Part shown: positions 1-5,223 of the stretch, piece by piece | Layout: each line of letters starts with the position of its first letter | How positions within the stretch are numbered: position 1 is the first letter of the stretch | DNA from: Tessaracoccus flavescens | GTDB taxonomy: Bacteria; Actinomycetota; Actinomycetes; Propionibacteriales; Propionibacteriaceae | Reading direction: 5' to 3' | Assembly (NCBI GenBank): GCA_020741375.1 | Contig: DYZF01000199.1 | Span: 1 to 5,223 of the forward strand | DNA length: 5,223 nt | Translations under genes and position numbers: made by a program | Notes under the pieces: generated by a model | What the model was told of the DNA's origin: nothing | Databases searched by the model: none | Seen by the model: the letters and a program-made list of their open reading frames with translations, nothing else

Positions 1-347
1 TCGCCATGGCGCTCAGCCCCACCAAGCCCGTCATCTTCGTGGCCAGCTTCTTCATCGGCATCTCGGTGCAAGCGTTCAAGATCTGCGTCGACACCTTGGT
101 GCAGGCGCACGTCGACGAGGAGTTCAAGGGCAGGGCGTTCACGTTCTACGACATGGCCTTCAACTCCGCGCTGGTGTTGGCGGGCGTGGTCGCGGCCCTC
201 ACGCTGCCGCCCACCGGCCTGTCCGTGCTGGGGTTCGTCGCGATGGCCGCGCTCTACGCGGCGTGCGCCGTCGCGATGGCGGTGGTCAGCGCGCGGATCG
301 GCCGCGACACCTTGGAGAAGGGCACCGAGGATCTCGTCGCCCGATAG
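1..347 (+). CDS. MFS transporter, C-terminal fragment (5' end outside window)
   Basis: This is the last part of a multi-pass inner-membrane transporter, most likely a major facilitator superfamily permease. The reading frame is open from the left edge, with the first full codon at base 3, and ends at TAG 345-347. The ATG at base 6 is internal and is not proposed as the start. Counting from that Met, about three hydrophobic helices are visible (roughly residues 8-25, 50-68 and 73-95). Between the first two is a short hydrophilic loop with EEFKGRAF, which resembles the conserved F-(K/R)-G-R loop before a late helix in actinobacterial MFS proteins. The tail after the last helix is short and charged. 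Substrate and direction of transport cannot be inferred. The gene converges on the response regulator with a 39-bp gap. The family call rests on helix pattern and loop resemblance only. Confidence 0.72.
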   Translation, partial: AMALSPTKPVIFVASFFIGISVQAFKICVDTLVQAHVDEEFKGRAFTFYDMAFNSALVLAGVVAALTLPPTGLSVLGFVAMAALYAACAVAMAVVSARIGRDTLEKGTEDLVAR

Positions 348-374
348 CGGTTCGAGCGGGAGGCGTCGGGTCCG

Positions 375-399
375 GGCGCGGGTGCGCTAGTCGCGCGCC
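375..399. terminator. possible GC hairpin between convergent genes
   Basis: A 6-bp perfect GC stem (GGCGCG at 375-380 with CGCGCC at 394-399, 13-nt loop) spans the end of the response-regulator gene in the gap between convergent genes. It could stop transcription from both sides. There is no T-run on either strand, and short GC stems arise easily in such DNA, so the call is weak. Confidence 0.25.
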
Positions 400-1040
400 A
401 GCCCGCACTCGTGGGCGATGAGCACCAGGCTGACGCGGTCGCGGGCGTTGAGCTTGCTCAGGAGGCGCCCGATGTGGGTCTTCACCGTTCCCTCGGCCAT
501 GTAGAGCCGCTGGGAAATCTCCGTGTTGTTGGCGCCGTGCGCCACCTCCACCAGCACCTCGCGCTCGCGGTCGGTGAGGCAGTTGAGGCGGGTGTCTGGC
601 TTCATCGGTCCGCTGGGCAGCTTGTCGACGAACTGGTCCAGCAGTCGCTTGGTGGCCGACGGCGCCACGACGGCGTCGCCGCTGGCCACGCTGCGGATCG
701 CGCCCAACAGCTCCTCCGGGCGGGCGTCCTTCAGCAGGAAGCCGCTGGCCCCGTTGCGCAGGGCCGCGAAGACGTATTCGTCGAGGTCGAACGTGGTGAG
801 CACCAGCACCTTGGTGGAGCCGCCCAGCGCGCTGATCTGCCGGGTGGCCTCTGTGCCGTCCATGATCGGCATGCGGATGTCCATCAGGACGACGTCCACG
901 TTGCCGCGGCGAACGGCGGCCACCGCGTCGCGCCCGTTCTCCACCTCGCCAACCGCCTCCATGTCGTCGGCGGAATCGATCAGCATGCGGAAACCGCTGC
1001 GCACCAGCGATTGGTCGTCAGCCAGCAGAACCTTGATCAT
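387..1040 (-). CDS. two-component response regulator, NarL/LuxR family
   Basis: This is a cytoplasmic DNA-binding response regulator of 217 residues, the usual length for the NarL/FixJ group. The receiver domain (about 1-120) has the acidic pair D8-D9, the phospho-acceptor Asp54 in VLMDIRMP, the T82/T83 switch position and Lys104 in FLLKD. A linker leads to a LuxR-type helix-turn-helix (about 152-210) that opens with LTDREREVL and has the recognition helix around EGTVKTHIGRLLSKL. The start ATG (1040-1038) overlaps the kinase stop as ATGA, and a strong Shine-Dalgarno lies 7 nt upstream inside the kinase gene. An open frame continues upstream to 2114 but is only a shadow of the kinase gene. The cognate partner is almost certainly the adjacent HisKA_3 kinase. 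The target genes are not evident; autoregulation at the 2246-2380 region is one possibility. Confidence 0.95.
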   Translation of the reverse strand: MIKVLLADDQSLVRSGFRMLIDSADDMEAVGEVENGRDAVAAVRRGNVDVVLMDIRMPIMDGTEATRQISALGGSTKVLVLTTFDLDEYVFAALRNGASGFLLKDARPEELLGAIRSVASGDAVVAPSATKRLLDQFVDKLPSGPMKPDTRLNCLTDREREVLVEVAHGANNTEISQRLYMAEGTVKTHIGRLLSKLNARDRVSLVLIAHECGLARD

Positions 1041-2245
1041 CGTGCGGCTCCTTTCAGCCAACTCTTGCCCAATTGTGGCGGCATGGGCAGGCTGGCCCGC
1101 ACCTGGAAACCGCCGCCGGGCCTGGGCCCGGCCGAGAATGTGCCGCCCATGGCGGAGACGCGCTCGCGCATGCCCGCAAGCCCGGAGCCGGTGCCGTCGC
1201 TGACGGCCATGGCGCCCACGCCGTCGTCGGAGACGGTGAGCTCGATGTCGCCCGGTAGGTAGGTGAGGTGGACGGTGGCCTCGGCGGTGGGGCCGGCGTG
1301 CTTGAGGGTGTTGGTGATCGCTTCCTGCACCACGCGGAACACCGCGAGCCCGAGCGATTCGGGCACCAGCGGCACCTCGCCGTCGATGGTGAGGGAGATG
1401 CGATCGCCGGCGCGCTCCACCAGTTCGGGGATCTGGGCCAGCGACGGCGCCGGCCCGAAGTGGGCGTTGTCCGATTCGCCGCGCATGATCGAGACGATCC
1501 GGCGCACCTCGCCGATGGACTTGCGGCCGGTCTCGGCGATCACGTTGAGCGCGGAGACGGCGGCCTCGGGCTTCTTTTCCATCAGTGCCCGGGCGCCCTC
1601 TGCTTGGACGACGATCACCGAGAGCGAGTGGGCCAGCACGTCGTGCAGTTCCTGTGCCACCTCGGTGCGGGCGCGGCCAGCGGCGAGCTGCAGCTCCTGC
1701 TCCGTGTGCAAACGGGCCGCGGTGAACCGCTCGGTGGCGATCTCCCGATCCAAAGCCTCGTTGAGGGAGCGCTCGCGCAGCCACCGCCCGAACAGGTACG
1801 AGAAGGCGACGATCGAGAAGCACAGCAGCACCAGAAGGGTGGTTCCGATGATGCGGTACGTGGGGGGCAGATCGCCCGTCCAGGTCATCGGGCCCGCGAT
1901 GCCGCCGACGATGGTGGCTGCGATCACGAAGGCCACGGAACTCATCTGGTGGTGGCGCCCAACGCTGAACGCCACGATGGGCACGGCGAGGATCGACGGC
2001 AGCGGCGAGGTGAGCATGGCCACCATCCCGAAGCCGGCCACCACCACGATGGCCAGCGCGAGGAGCGGCGCGATGCGGCGGAACGTCAGCCCGGCGCACA
2101 TCAGCAGCGACCACAGAAGCCCGACGACGACGAAGCGGTTGTCGTCGACCACGGTCAACGGCAGCGCGGTGCCGACGAACAGCGCAGCCGCCAGCGCGCC
2201 GTCGCGCAGGAGGACGCGCCCGTCCCGGGACCGGTGGAAGCTCAC
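1037..2245 (-). CDS. membrane sensor histidine kinase, HisKA_3 (NarL/DesK-type)
   Basis: This 402-residue sensor kinase autophosphorylates on a histidine and passes the phosphate to the regulator encoded next to it. The N-terminal part (about 12-152) is a run of roughly five to six hydrophobic helices with short loops and no large extracellular domain, so sensing is probably within or close to the membrane. A coiled-coil-like linker (about 153-190) precedes the HisKA_3 dimerisation helix, with His201 in ELHDVLAHSLSV as the phosphorylation site. The HATPase_c domain follows: N-box QEAITNTLKHA (307-317, Asn312), G1 box VSDDGVG (338-344) and G2 box GSGLAGMRERV (353-363). All catalytic boxes appear intact. 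The start is GTG 2245-2243; it is preceded by TAGGGT six bases upstream and by AGGGTGG, which could serve as a -10 or a Shine-Dalgarno. The stop overlaps the regulator start. The signal is unknown. Confidence 0.95.
   Translation of the reverse strand: MSFHRSRDGRVLLRDGALAAALFVGTALPLTVVDDNRFVVVGLLWSLLMCAGLTFRRIAPLLALAIVVVAGFGMVAMLTSPLPSILAVPIVAFSVGRHHQMSSVAFVIAATIVGGIAGPMTWTGDLPPTYRIIGTTLLVLLCFSIVAFSYLFGRWLRERSLNEALDREIATERFTAARLHTEQELQLAAGRARTEVAQELHDVLAHSLSVIVVQAEGARALMEKKPEAAVSALNVIAETGRKSIGEVRRIVSIMRGESDNAHFGPAPSLAQIPELVERAGDRISLTIDGEVPLVPESLGLAVFRVVQEAITNTLKHAGPTAEATVHLTYLPGDIELTVSDDGVGAMAVSDGTGSGLAGMRERVSAMGGTFSAGPRPGGGFQVRASLPMPPQLGKSWLKGAAR
1048..1054 (-). promoter_or_regulatory. ribosome binding site of response regulator
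   Basis: On the minus strand AAAGGAG lies 7 nt before the ATG at 1040, within the last codons of the kinase gene. It supports that ATG as the true start. Together with the ATGA stop/start overlap it indicates translational coupling of regulator to kinase. Confidence 0.8.
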
Positions 2246-2251
2246 GGTGCC

Positions 2252-2257
2252 ACCCTA
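2252..2257 (-). promoter_or_regulatory. candidate -10 box for leaderless kinase operon
   Basis: Read on the minus strand, TAGGGT fits TANNNT and is separated from the GTG start by 6 nt (GGCACC), so transcription would begin at or next to the first base of the start codon. No good -35 hexamer is seen at 17-18 bp. The overlapping AGGGTGG could instead be a Shine-Dalgarno 4 nt from the GTG, in which case the promoter lies further upstream. Confidence 0.4.
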
Positions 2258-2280
2258 TTGGGGCGCGACGGCCTCTGTAG

Positions 2281-2328
2281 TCAGACCGGGGACGTGACCT
2301 CTGCTGAGGGGCTGTGCCCGTGGTCTGA
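2281..2328. repeat. long imperfect inverted repeat in divergent promoter region
   Basis: The outer arms TCAGACC (2281-2287) and GGTCTGA (2322-2328) are perfect 7-bp complements. Inside, after a 2-nt bulge (2320-2321), GGG 2288-2290 pairs with CCC 2317-2319, then A-C 2292-2293 pairs with G-T 2314-2315, and 2294/2313 is a G-T wobble. The innermost stem is CCTC (2298-2301) with GAGG (2306-2309) around a TGCT loop. The outer arms are 41 bp apart, about four helical turns. If both flanking genes are leaderless, neither transcript contains it, which favours a DNA-level role such as an operator for a dimeric regulator. The arm at 2281-2287 would lie about 36-42 bp upstream of the kinase start. Confidence 0.45.
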
Positions 2329-2368
2329 TTCGGGGCCGTACGCCGTCGAAGTGCTGGGACGGCTCACC

Positions 2369-2374
2369 TACAGT
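2369..2374 (+). promoter_or_regulatory. candidate -10 box for leaderless small membrane protein gene
   Basis: TACAGT matches TANNNT and ends 6 nt before ATG 2381, so the predicted transcript start coincides with the A of the start codon. A weak -35-like TCGAAG sits at 2346-2351 with a 17-bp spacer. The GGAGG at 2375-2379 is only 1 nt from the ATG, too close to work as a normal Shine-Dalgarno, which also favours leaderless translation. Confidence 0.5.
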
Positions 2375-2380
2375 GGAGGC

Positions 2381-2506
2381 ATGCGCAAACTCTTTTGGCT
2401 GCTCGCGCTGCTGGGCATCGTGTGGTCCGTGACGGGTGTGGTGGATCGCAATGCGGCCAAGCGCCGTCGCGAACTGTGGGCCGAAGCCACCGCTGACGGC
2501 CGCTAG
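2381..2506 (+). CDS. small single-pass membrane protein, DLW-39-like
   Basis: This is a 41-residue protein: a two-residue basic start (Arg2, Lys3), one hydrophobic helix (about 4-21), a polar segment with a basic cluster (KRRR, 27-30), and the C-terminal motif ELWAEATADG. That order resembles the DLW-39 family, short proteins widespread in actinobacteria with an N-terminal hydrophobic helix and a late (D/E)LW-x-EAT motif. Here Glu replaces the first Asp. The family's function is unknown to me and the assignment is from memory of the motif. ATG 2381 is chosen because the helix follows directly and a TANNNT box sits 6 nt upstream; an in-frame GTG at 2351 would add 10 residues. The same frame is open far upstream, but that part is antisense to the kinase gene. 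The gene is divergent from the kinase and ends 3 bp from the hydrolase stop. Confidence 0.7.
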   Translation: MRKLFWLLALLGIVWSVTGVVDRNAAKRRRELWAEATADGR

Positions 2507-2512
2507 CGGTCA
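2494..2512. terminator. palindrome at the junction of two convergent genes
   Basis: CCGCTAGCGG (2500-2509) is a perfect 10-bp palindrome containing the small gene's TAG stop. An alternative pairing joins TGAC 2494-2497 with GTCA 2509-2512, taking in the hydrolase stop (TGA, 2512-2510 on the minus strand). With only 3 bp between the two stops, any shared terminator must lie here. No T-run follows on either strand, so termination activity is uncertain. Confidence 0.35.
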
Positions 2513-3127
2513 CCAGCCGCGGGCGATCCAGGCCTCCCGCTGCGGGCGCTCGGCGCCGACGGTGGTGGACGGGCCGTGGCCCGTGTGCACCTGAGTGTTG
2601 TCCGGGAGGCTCAGCAGGTGCTCCGTGATGGAGCCGATGATCTGCTCGAAGCTCGAGTACTCCCACCGCGTGGCGCCGGGGCCGCCCTCGAAGAGCGTGT
2701 CGCCGGAGAACACCGCCCCCAGTTCGGGCGCGAGGAACACCGTCGAACCGGGCGTGTGGCCGGGGGTGAACCTGGCCGTCAGGGCGACGTCGGCCACGCT
2801 GAACTGCTGGCGGTCGGCCAGCGGCGTGAAGGCCTCGGTGTGCTCCTGCTTCCACAGGAACTGATCCGCCGGGTTCAGCCAGACGGTCGCCCCCGCGCGG
2901 GAAGCCACCTCGACGGCGGCCCGCACGTGATCCCAGTGCCCGTGGGTGAGCAGGATGTCGGTCACCCGTCGTCCGGCGACGGCGTCGACGATCTCGTCGG
3001 GGGAGTGGGCCGGGTCGATGAGGATCACCTCGGCGTCGTCACCGACGATCCAGACGTTGTTCTCGTGCTCGGGCGGGCCGGCCGGATCGTGGTTGCCGGC
3101 GGTGACGAGGCGCTTAATGGTGGCCAT
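2510..3127 (-). CDS. MBL-fold metallohydrolase, glyoxalase II-like
   Basis: This is a predicted cytoplasmic hydrolase of 205 residues, a typical length for the single-domain glyoxalase II-like group of the metallo-beta-lactamase superfamily. The metal ligands are all present: THGHWDH (61-67; His62, His64, Asp66, His67), His124 in TPGHTPGS, Asp143 in FSGDTLF and His184 in HTGHGP. This is the binuclear site used for thioester or ester hydrolysis. The pattern argues against a true beta-lactamase and does not reveal the substrate; a low-molecular-weight thiol conjugate (mycothiol in actinobacteria) is possible. No signal peptide is seen. The start ATG (3127-3125) lies 4 bp after the TetR stop with no clear Shine-Dalgarno, so translation is probably coupled. 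Being in the TetR operon beside an MMPL exporter suggests, but does not prove, a detoxification or export-related role. Confidence 0.9.
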   Translation of the reverse strand: MATIKRLVTAGNHDPAGPPEHENNVWIVGDDAEVILIDPAHSPDEIVDAVAGRRVTDILLTHGHWDHVRAAVEVASRAGATVWLNPADQFLWKQEHTEAFTPLADRQQFSVADVALTARFTPGHTPGSTVFLAPELGAVFSGDTLFEGGPGATRWEYSSFEQIIGSITEHLLSLPDNTQVHTGHGPSTTVGAERPQREAWIARGW

Positions 3128-3131
3128 CGGG

Positions 3132-3719
3132 TCAGCCGTCGTAGCGGGTGAGCGCCGCGGCCACCGACTGGACGGCGCGGATGGTGCGGCCGGGGCTGGC
3201 CGGCTCCCGATCGTCGGGGTACTCGTAGAGCGATTGCAGGATGTGCAGGAAGTCGTCGATGTCCACCAGCGGCACGACCTTGGCGCGCTCCAAGGCTGTG
3301 AGGGCGAAGTTCTTGTACACCTCCCACGCCTCCTTCTGGTACTCGCCGACGGCCGCGAAGAATTCGGGGTCGCGTTCAGCGCGGAGCTGGAGCTCCTGCT
3401 GCACCATGGATTCCTCGTGCGTGATGGTGTGGCTGCGCAGGAGGCCGGGGATGATCTCCGTGGGATCGATGTGCTCGGGCAGCGACGCCATGGCACCCTC
3501 GAAGTTGGCGATCCGCTGATCCGAGATCTGCCGCATCATGGCCAGCAGGAAATCGTCCTTCGACGAAAAGTTGGAGTAGAACGCGCCTCGGGTGAAGCCT
3601 GCCGCGTCGCACAGCTTCTCGATGCTGGTGGCGTCGATCCCGTTCCTGGCGAACTCTCGGACCGCTGCCGCGGACAGCTTCGCAAGCGTCTCCGAACGGC
3701 GCGTCGTGACTTCTCCCAT
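3132..3719 (-). CDS. TetR/AcrR-family transcriptional regulator
   Basis: This 195-residue one-component regulator is the usual size for TetR proteins. The N-terminal DNA-binding domain (about 8-54) has the helix-turn-helix TSIEKLCDAAGFTRGAFYSNF (31-51), with the characteristic G-x-x-(R/K)-G-x-(F/L)-Y-x-(N/H)-F signature of the family. The C-terminal helical domain (about 60-195) is the variable ligand-binding and dimerisation part, and its ligand cannot be read from the sequence. The start ATG 3719-3717 is supported by GAGGGGG 6 nt upstream. The gene is divergent from the MMPL exporter across an 81-bp spacer with inverted repeats, the usual layout for a repressor controlling both itself and an adjacent pump. 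It is followed 4 bp later by the hydrolase, which would share its control. Confidence 0.95.
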   Translation of the reverse strand: MGEVTTRRSETLAKLSAAAVREFARNGIDATSIEKLCDAAGFTRGAFYSNFSSKDDFLLAMMRQISDQRIANFEGAMASLPEHIDPTEIIPGLLRSHTITHEESMVQQELQLRAERDPEFFAAVGEYQKEAWEVYKNFALTALERAKVVPLVDIDDFLHILQSLYEYPDDREPASPGRTIRAVQSVAAALTRYDG

Positions 3720-3725
3720 GGACGA

Positions 3726-3732
3726 CCCCCTC
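3726..3732 (-). promoter_or_regulatory. ribosome binding site of tetR-type gene
   Basis: On the minus strand GAGGGGG lies 6 nt before ATG 3719, fixing the start of the TetR regulator. Confidence 0.7.
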
Positions 3733-3735
3733 GGT

Positions 3736-3765
3736 TTTACTGACTCTGAGTTACCGGGTTACGCT
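3736..3765 (+). promoter_or_regulatory. candidate promoter of MMPL exporter
   Basis: TTTACT (3736-3741) and TACGCT (3760-3765) form -35 and -10 elements with an 18-bp spacer. TACGCT fits TANNNT, and TTTACT agrees with TTGACA at four of six bases. The expected transcript start near 3772 leaves a leader of about 29 nt that includes the ribosome site. A second TANNNT, TAGTTT at 3782-3787, would start transcription too late to include that site. I found no convincing promoter on the minus strand for the TetR gene. Confidence 0.4.
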
Positions 3766-3781
3766 GGTATCGGCAGAGTCA
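3741..3781. promoter_or_regulatory. probable TetR operator: inverted repeats in divergent spacer
   Basis: TGACTCTG (3741-3748) and CAGAGTCA (3774-3781) are perfect 8-bp inverted repeats whose centres are 33 bp apart, about three helical turns. The left copy overlaps a compact odd palindrome, ACTC-T-GAGT (3743-3751), with matching T3741 and A3753 one base further out. The left element lies in the spacer of the candidate MMPL promoter and the right one just downstream of the expected transcript start, both positions suited to repression. Binding by the adjacent TetR protein is inferred. Confidence 0.55.
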
Positions 3782-3787
3782 TAGTTT

Positions 3788-3792
3788 GGGAG
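3788..3792 (+). promoter_or_regulatory. ribosome binding site of MMPL exporter
   Basis: GGGAG lies 8 nt before ATG 3801 and supports that start codon. Confidence 0.65.
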
Positions 3793-3800
3793 CAGTTTAT

Positions 3801-5223
3801 ATGTCCGCATGGCTGTATTCGGTTGGCCGTTGGTGTTATCGGAAGCGGCGCACCGTCATTGGGGCTTGGCTAGCGGTCTTGCTGATCCTGGGCGGCCTCG
3901 CCGCCGCCTTCCACGGCCCCTTCAGCAATGCGTTCAGCATCCCGTCGGCGCAGTCCCAAGAGGCGCTCGAGAAGTTGCAGATGACCTTCCCAGAAGGCGC
4001 GGCACTCACGGCCATGGCGATCGTCGTTGCCCCCGAAGGCCACCAGGTCATGGAGTACCGCCCGCAGCTCGAGAAGGCCGTCGCCGAGATGGAGCAACTC
4101 GACGAGGTGGACATGGTCACGCCGCCGTGGACCGAGATGGTCGACGGCCTGGTCTCCGAATCCGGCCGGGCGGCCATCATCCAGCTCAACCTGGATTTCG
4201 GCGGCTCCACCCCCACGGAGGATCAGCTCGCGCCCATCACCCAGGTGGCTGAAGATCTCGAGGCAGAGCTCCCGGCTGGCACCCAAGTGAGCATGGGCGG
4301 CGAGGCGTACAACATTGAGCTGCCGCATTTCACCATCATCGAAGTGATCGGCCTGGTGGTGGCGCTCGTCGTGCTCACCGTCGTCCTCGGCTCCATCGTC
4401 GCCGCCGGCCTGCCGCTCATCACCGCCGTCACCGGAGTGGGCATCGCCATGGCCGTGATGTTCCTGCTCACCTCCATCTTCGACATCAACTCGACGACGC
4501 CGCTGCTGTCAGTGATGCTCGGGCTTGCCGTCGGCATCGACTACGCGCTGTTCATCCTGTCGCGTCACCGCGACCAACTGGCCCAAGGGCTGGACCCGGA
4601 GGAATCCGCAGGCCGCGCCGTCGGCACCGCCGGCTCGGCCGTCGTCTTCGCCGGCCTCACCGTGTTCATCGCGCTGCTCGGCCTCGGCGTGGCCAACATC
4701 CCCTTCCTCACCGTCATGGGCATCTTCGCCGCGGTGACCGTGGCGTTCGCCGTCATCATCGCGCTCACGTTCTTGCCGGCCCTCATGGGCTTCATGGGCG
4801 AGAAGATGCGCCCCAAGCCGCGTCCCGAGAAGCAATCCCAGGATCGCAAGGCGTTCCGCTGGTGGGTGGGCGTCACCACCAAGCACCCGGTGATCACCAT
4901 CGTGACGGTGGTCGTCGGCCTCATCGCGCTGGCGCTGCCGGCGCTGGGGCTGCGCGTCTCCCTGCCGACGCCCGGCCAGCAGCTTCCGGACCAGCCTGCC
5001 CGCGTGGCCTACGACCTGATGAGCGAGCACTTCGGCGAAGGCATCAACGGCCCGCTGATCGTGACCGTGGACATCATCGGCTCCACGGATCCGATCGGCC
5101 TGCTCAACAGCATCAAGGCCGACATCGAGCAGCTCGACGGCGTGCACCAAGTGCCGCTCGCCACCCCCAACGCCAACGTCGACACCGGCATGATCCAAGT
5201 GGTTCCCACCACCGGACCCGACG
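3801..5223 (+). CDS. MMPL-family (RND superfamily) exporter, 3' end outside window
   Basis: This is an inner-membrane, proton-driven exporter of the MMPL family, whose members move lipids or hydrophobic compounds outward. The window holds 474 codons with no stop; related proteins generally run to 700 residues or more, so over half is probably present. After a basic cytoplasmic start (RKRR, 14-17) come TM1 (about 19-37), a first extracytoplasmic domain (about 38-175), then a bundle of five helices (about 178-200, 203-224, 235-254, 278-298 and 303-330). A charged cytoplasmic loop (334-352), TM7 (about 363-386) and the start of the second extracytoplasmic domain follow. The proton-relay motif GLAVGIDYALFILSR (241-255) has Asp247-Tyr248, equivalent to the Asp-Tyr pair of helix 4 in MmpL3. 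ATG 3801 is supported by GGGAG 8 nt upstream. The divergent TetR gene and the intervening repeats indicate control by that regulator. The substrate is unknown. Confidence 0.93.
   Translation, partial: MSAWLYSVGRWCYRKRRTVIGAWLAVLLILGGLAAAFHGPFSNAFSIPSAQSQEALEKLQMTFPEGAALTAMAIVVAPEGHQVMEYRPQLEKAVAEMEQLDEVDMVTPPWTEMVDGLVSESGRAAIIQLNLDFGGSTPTEDQLAPITQVAEDLEAELPAGTQVSMGGEAYNIELPHFTIIEVIGLVVALVVLTVVLGSIVAAGLPLITAVTGVGIAMAVMFLLTSIFDINSTTPLLSVMLGLAVGIDYALFILSRHRDQLAQGLDPEESAGRAVGTAGSAVVFAGLTVFIALLGLGVANIPFLTVMGIFAAVTVAFAVIIALTFLPALMGFMGEKMRPKPRPEKQSQDRKAFRWWVGVTTKHPVITIVTVVVGLIALALPALGLRVSLPTPGQQLPDQPARVAYDLMSEHFGEGINGPLIVTVDIIGSTDPIGLLNSIKADIEQLDGVHQVPLATPNANVDTGMIQVVPTTGPD

Noticed and set aside
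411..1262. Several plus-strand open frames opposite the response regulator and kinase C-terminus
   Set aside because: They are antisense to two confidently identified genes, show no motifs, and are explained by high GC content reducing stop codons.
387..2114. A 575-codon open frame on the minus strand that looks like a protein fused to a response regulator
   Set aside because: The first 358 codons are an out-of-frame shadow of the kinase gene: Arg/His/Gly/Ala-rich with no domain. The regulator has its own ATG with a strong Shine-Dalgarno at 1040, so there is no fusion protein.
1268..2380. A long plus-strand open frame running antisense to the kinase and ending in the small membrane protein
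   Set aside because: The upstream part is rich in Gly, His, Asp, Gln and Arg, as expected from the complement of a GC-biased gene, and shows no domain. Only the last 41 codons after ATG 2381 look like a protein.
2510..3127. A metallo-beta-lactamase antibiotic resistance gene
   Set aside because: The ligand pattern and length fit the glyoxalase II-like hydrolases, there is no signal peptide, and nothing specific to true beta-lactamases is visible.
4509..5198. A 229-codon minus-strand open frame opposite the MMPL gene
   Set aside because: The product is dominated by His, Asp, Glu, Gly and Arg, the mirror image of hydrophobic transmembrane codons. The MMPL frame on the other strand has clear motifs.
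1..5223. CRISPR arrays, tRNA or rRNA genes, insertion sequences and attachment sites
   Set aside because: No regularly spaced repeats, cloverleaf-like segments, transposase motifs or terminal repeats were seen on either strand.

Overview
The window is a GC-rich stretch with strongly G/C-biased third codon positions, GTG as well as ATG starts, and gene types common in high-GC Gram-positives. These include a NarL/DesR-type two-component pair, a TetR-MMPL exporter pair, and a roughly 40-residue membrane protein resembling the actinobacterial DLW-39 family. An actinobacterium is the best guess. The genus cannot be fixed from this sequence, although Propionibacteriaceae-like organisms would fit.

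Layout. Bases 1-347 (+) are the C-terminal end of an MFS transporter whose start lies outside the window. It converges on a two-component operon on the minus strand: a HisKA_3-type membrane sensor kinase (2245-1037) followed, with a 4-base ATGA overlap, by a LuxR/NarL-type response regulator (1040-387). A 135-bp divergent intergenic region (2246-2380) separates the kinase from a 41-residue single-pass membrane protein on the plus strand (2381-2506). Both flanking genes have a TANNNT box exactly 6 nt before the start codon, the arrangement expected for leaderless transcripts. Between the two boxes lies a long imperfect inverted repeat (2281-2328).

The small gene ends 3 bp from the end of a minus-strand operon made of a TetR-family regulator (3719-3132) and, 4 bp later, a metallo-beta-lactamase-fold hydrolase of glyoxalase II type (3127-2510). 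Divergent from the TetR gene is an MMPL/RND-family exporter (3801 onward), cut by the window end after 474 codons. The 81-bp TetR-MMPL spacer carries an 8-bp perfect inverted repeat and an overlapping 9-bp palindrome placed around a candidate MMPL promoter, so the likely circuit is TetR repression of the exporter and of its own operon.

Overall this is an ordinary actinobacterial regulatory and transport neighbourhood. I see no RNA genes, CRISPR arrays, insertion sequences or phage parts, and no clear undescribed system. The points most worth a second look are the paired leaderless promoters with the long dyad between them, the small membrane protein, the TetR operator candidate, and the pairing of a hydrolase with an MMPL exporter.
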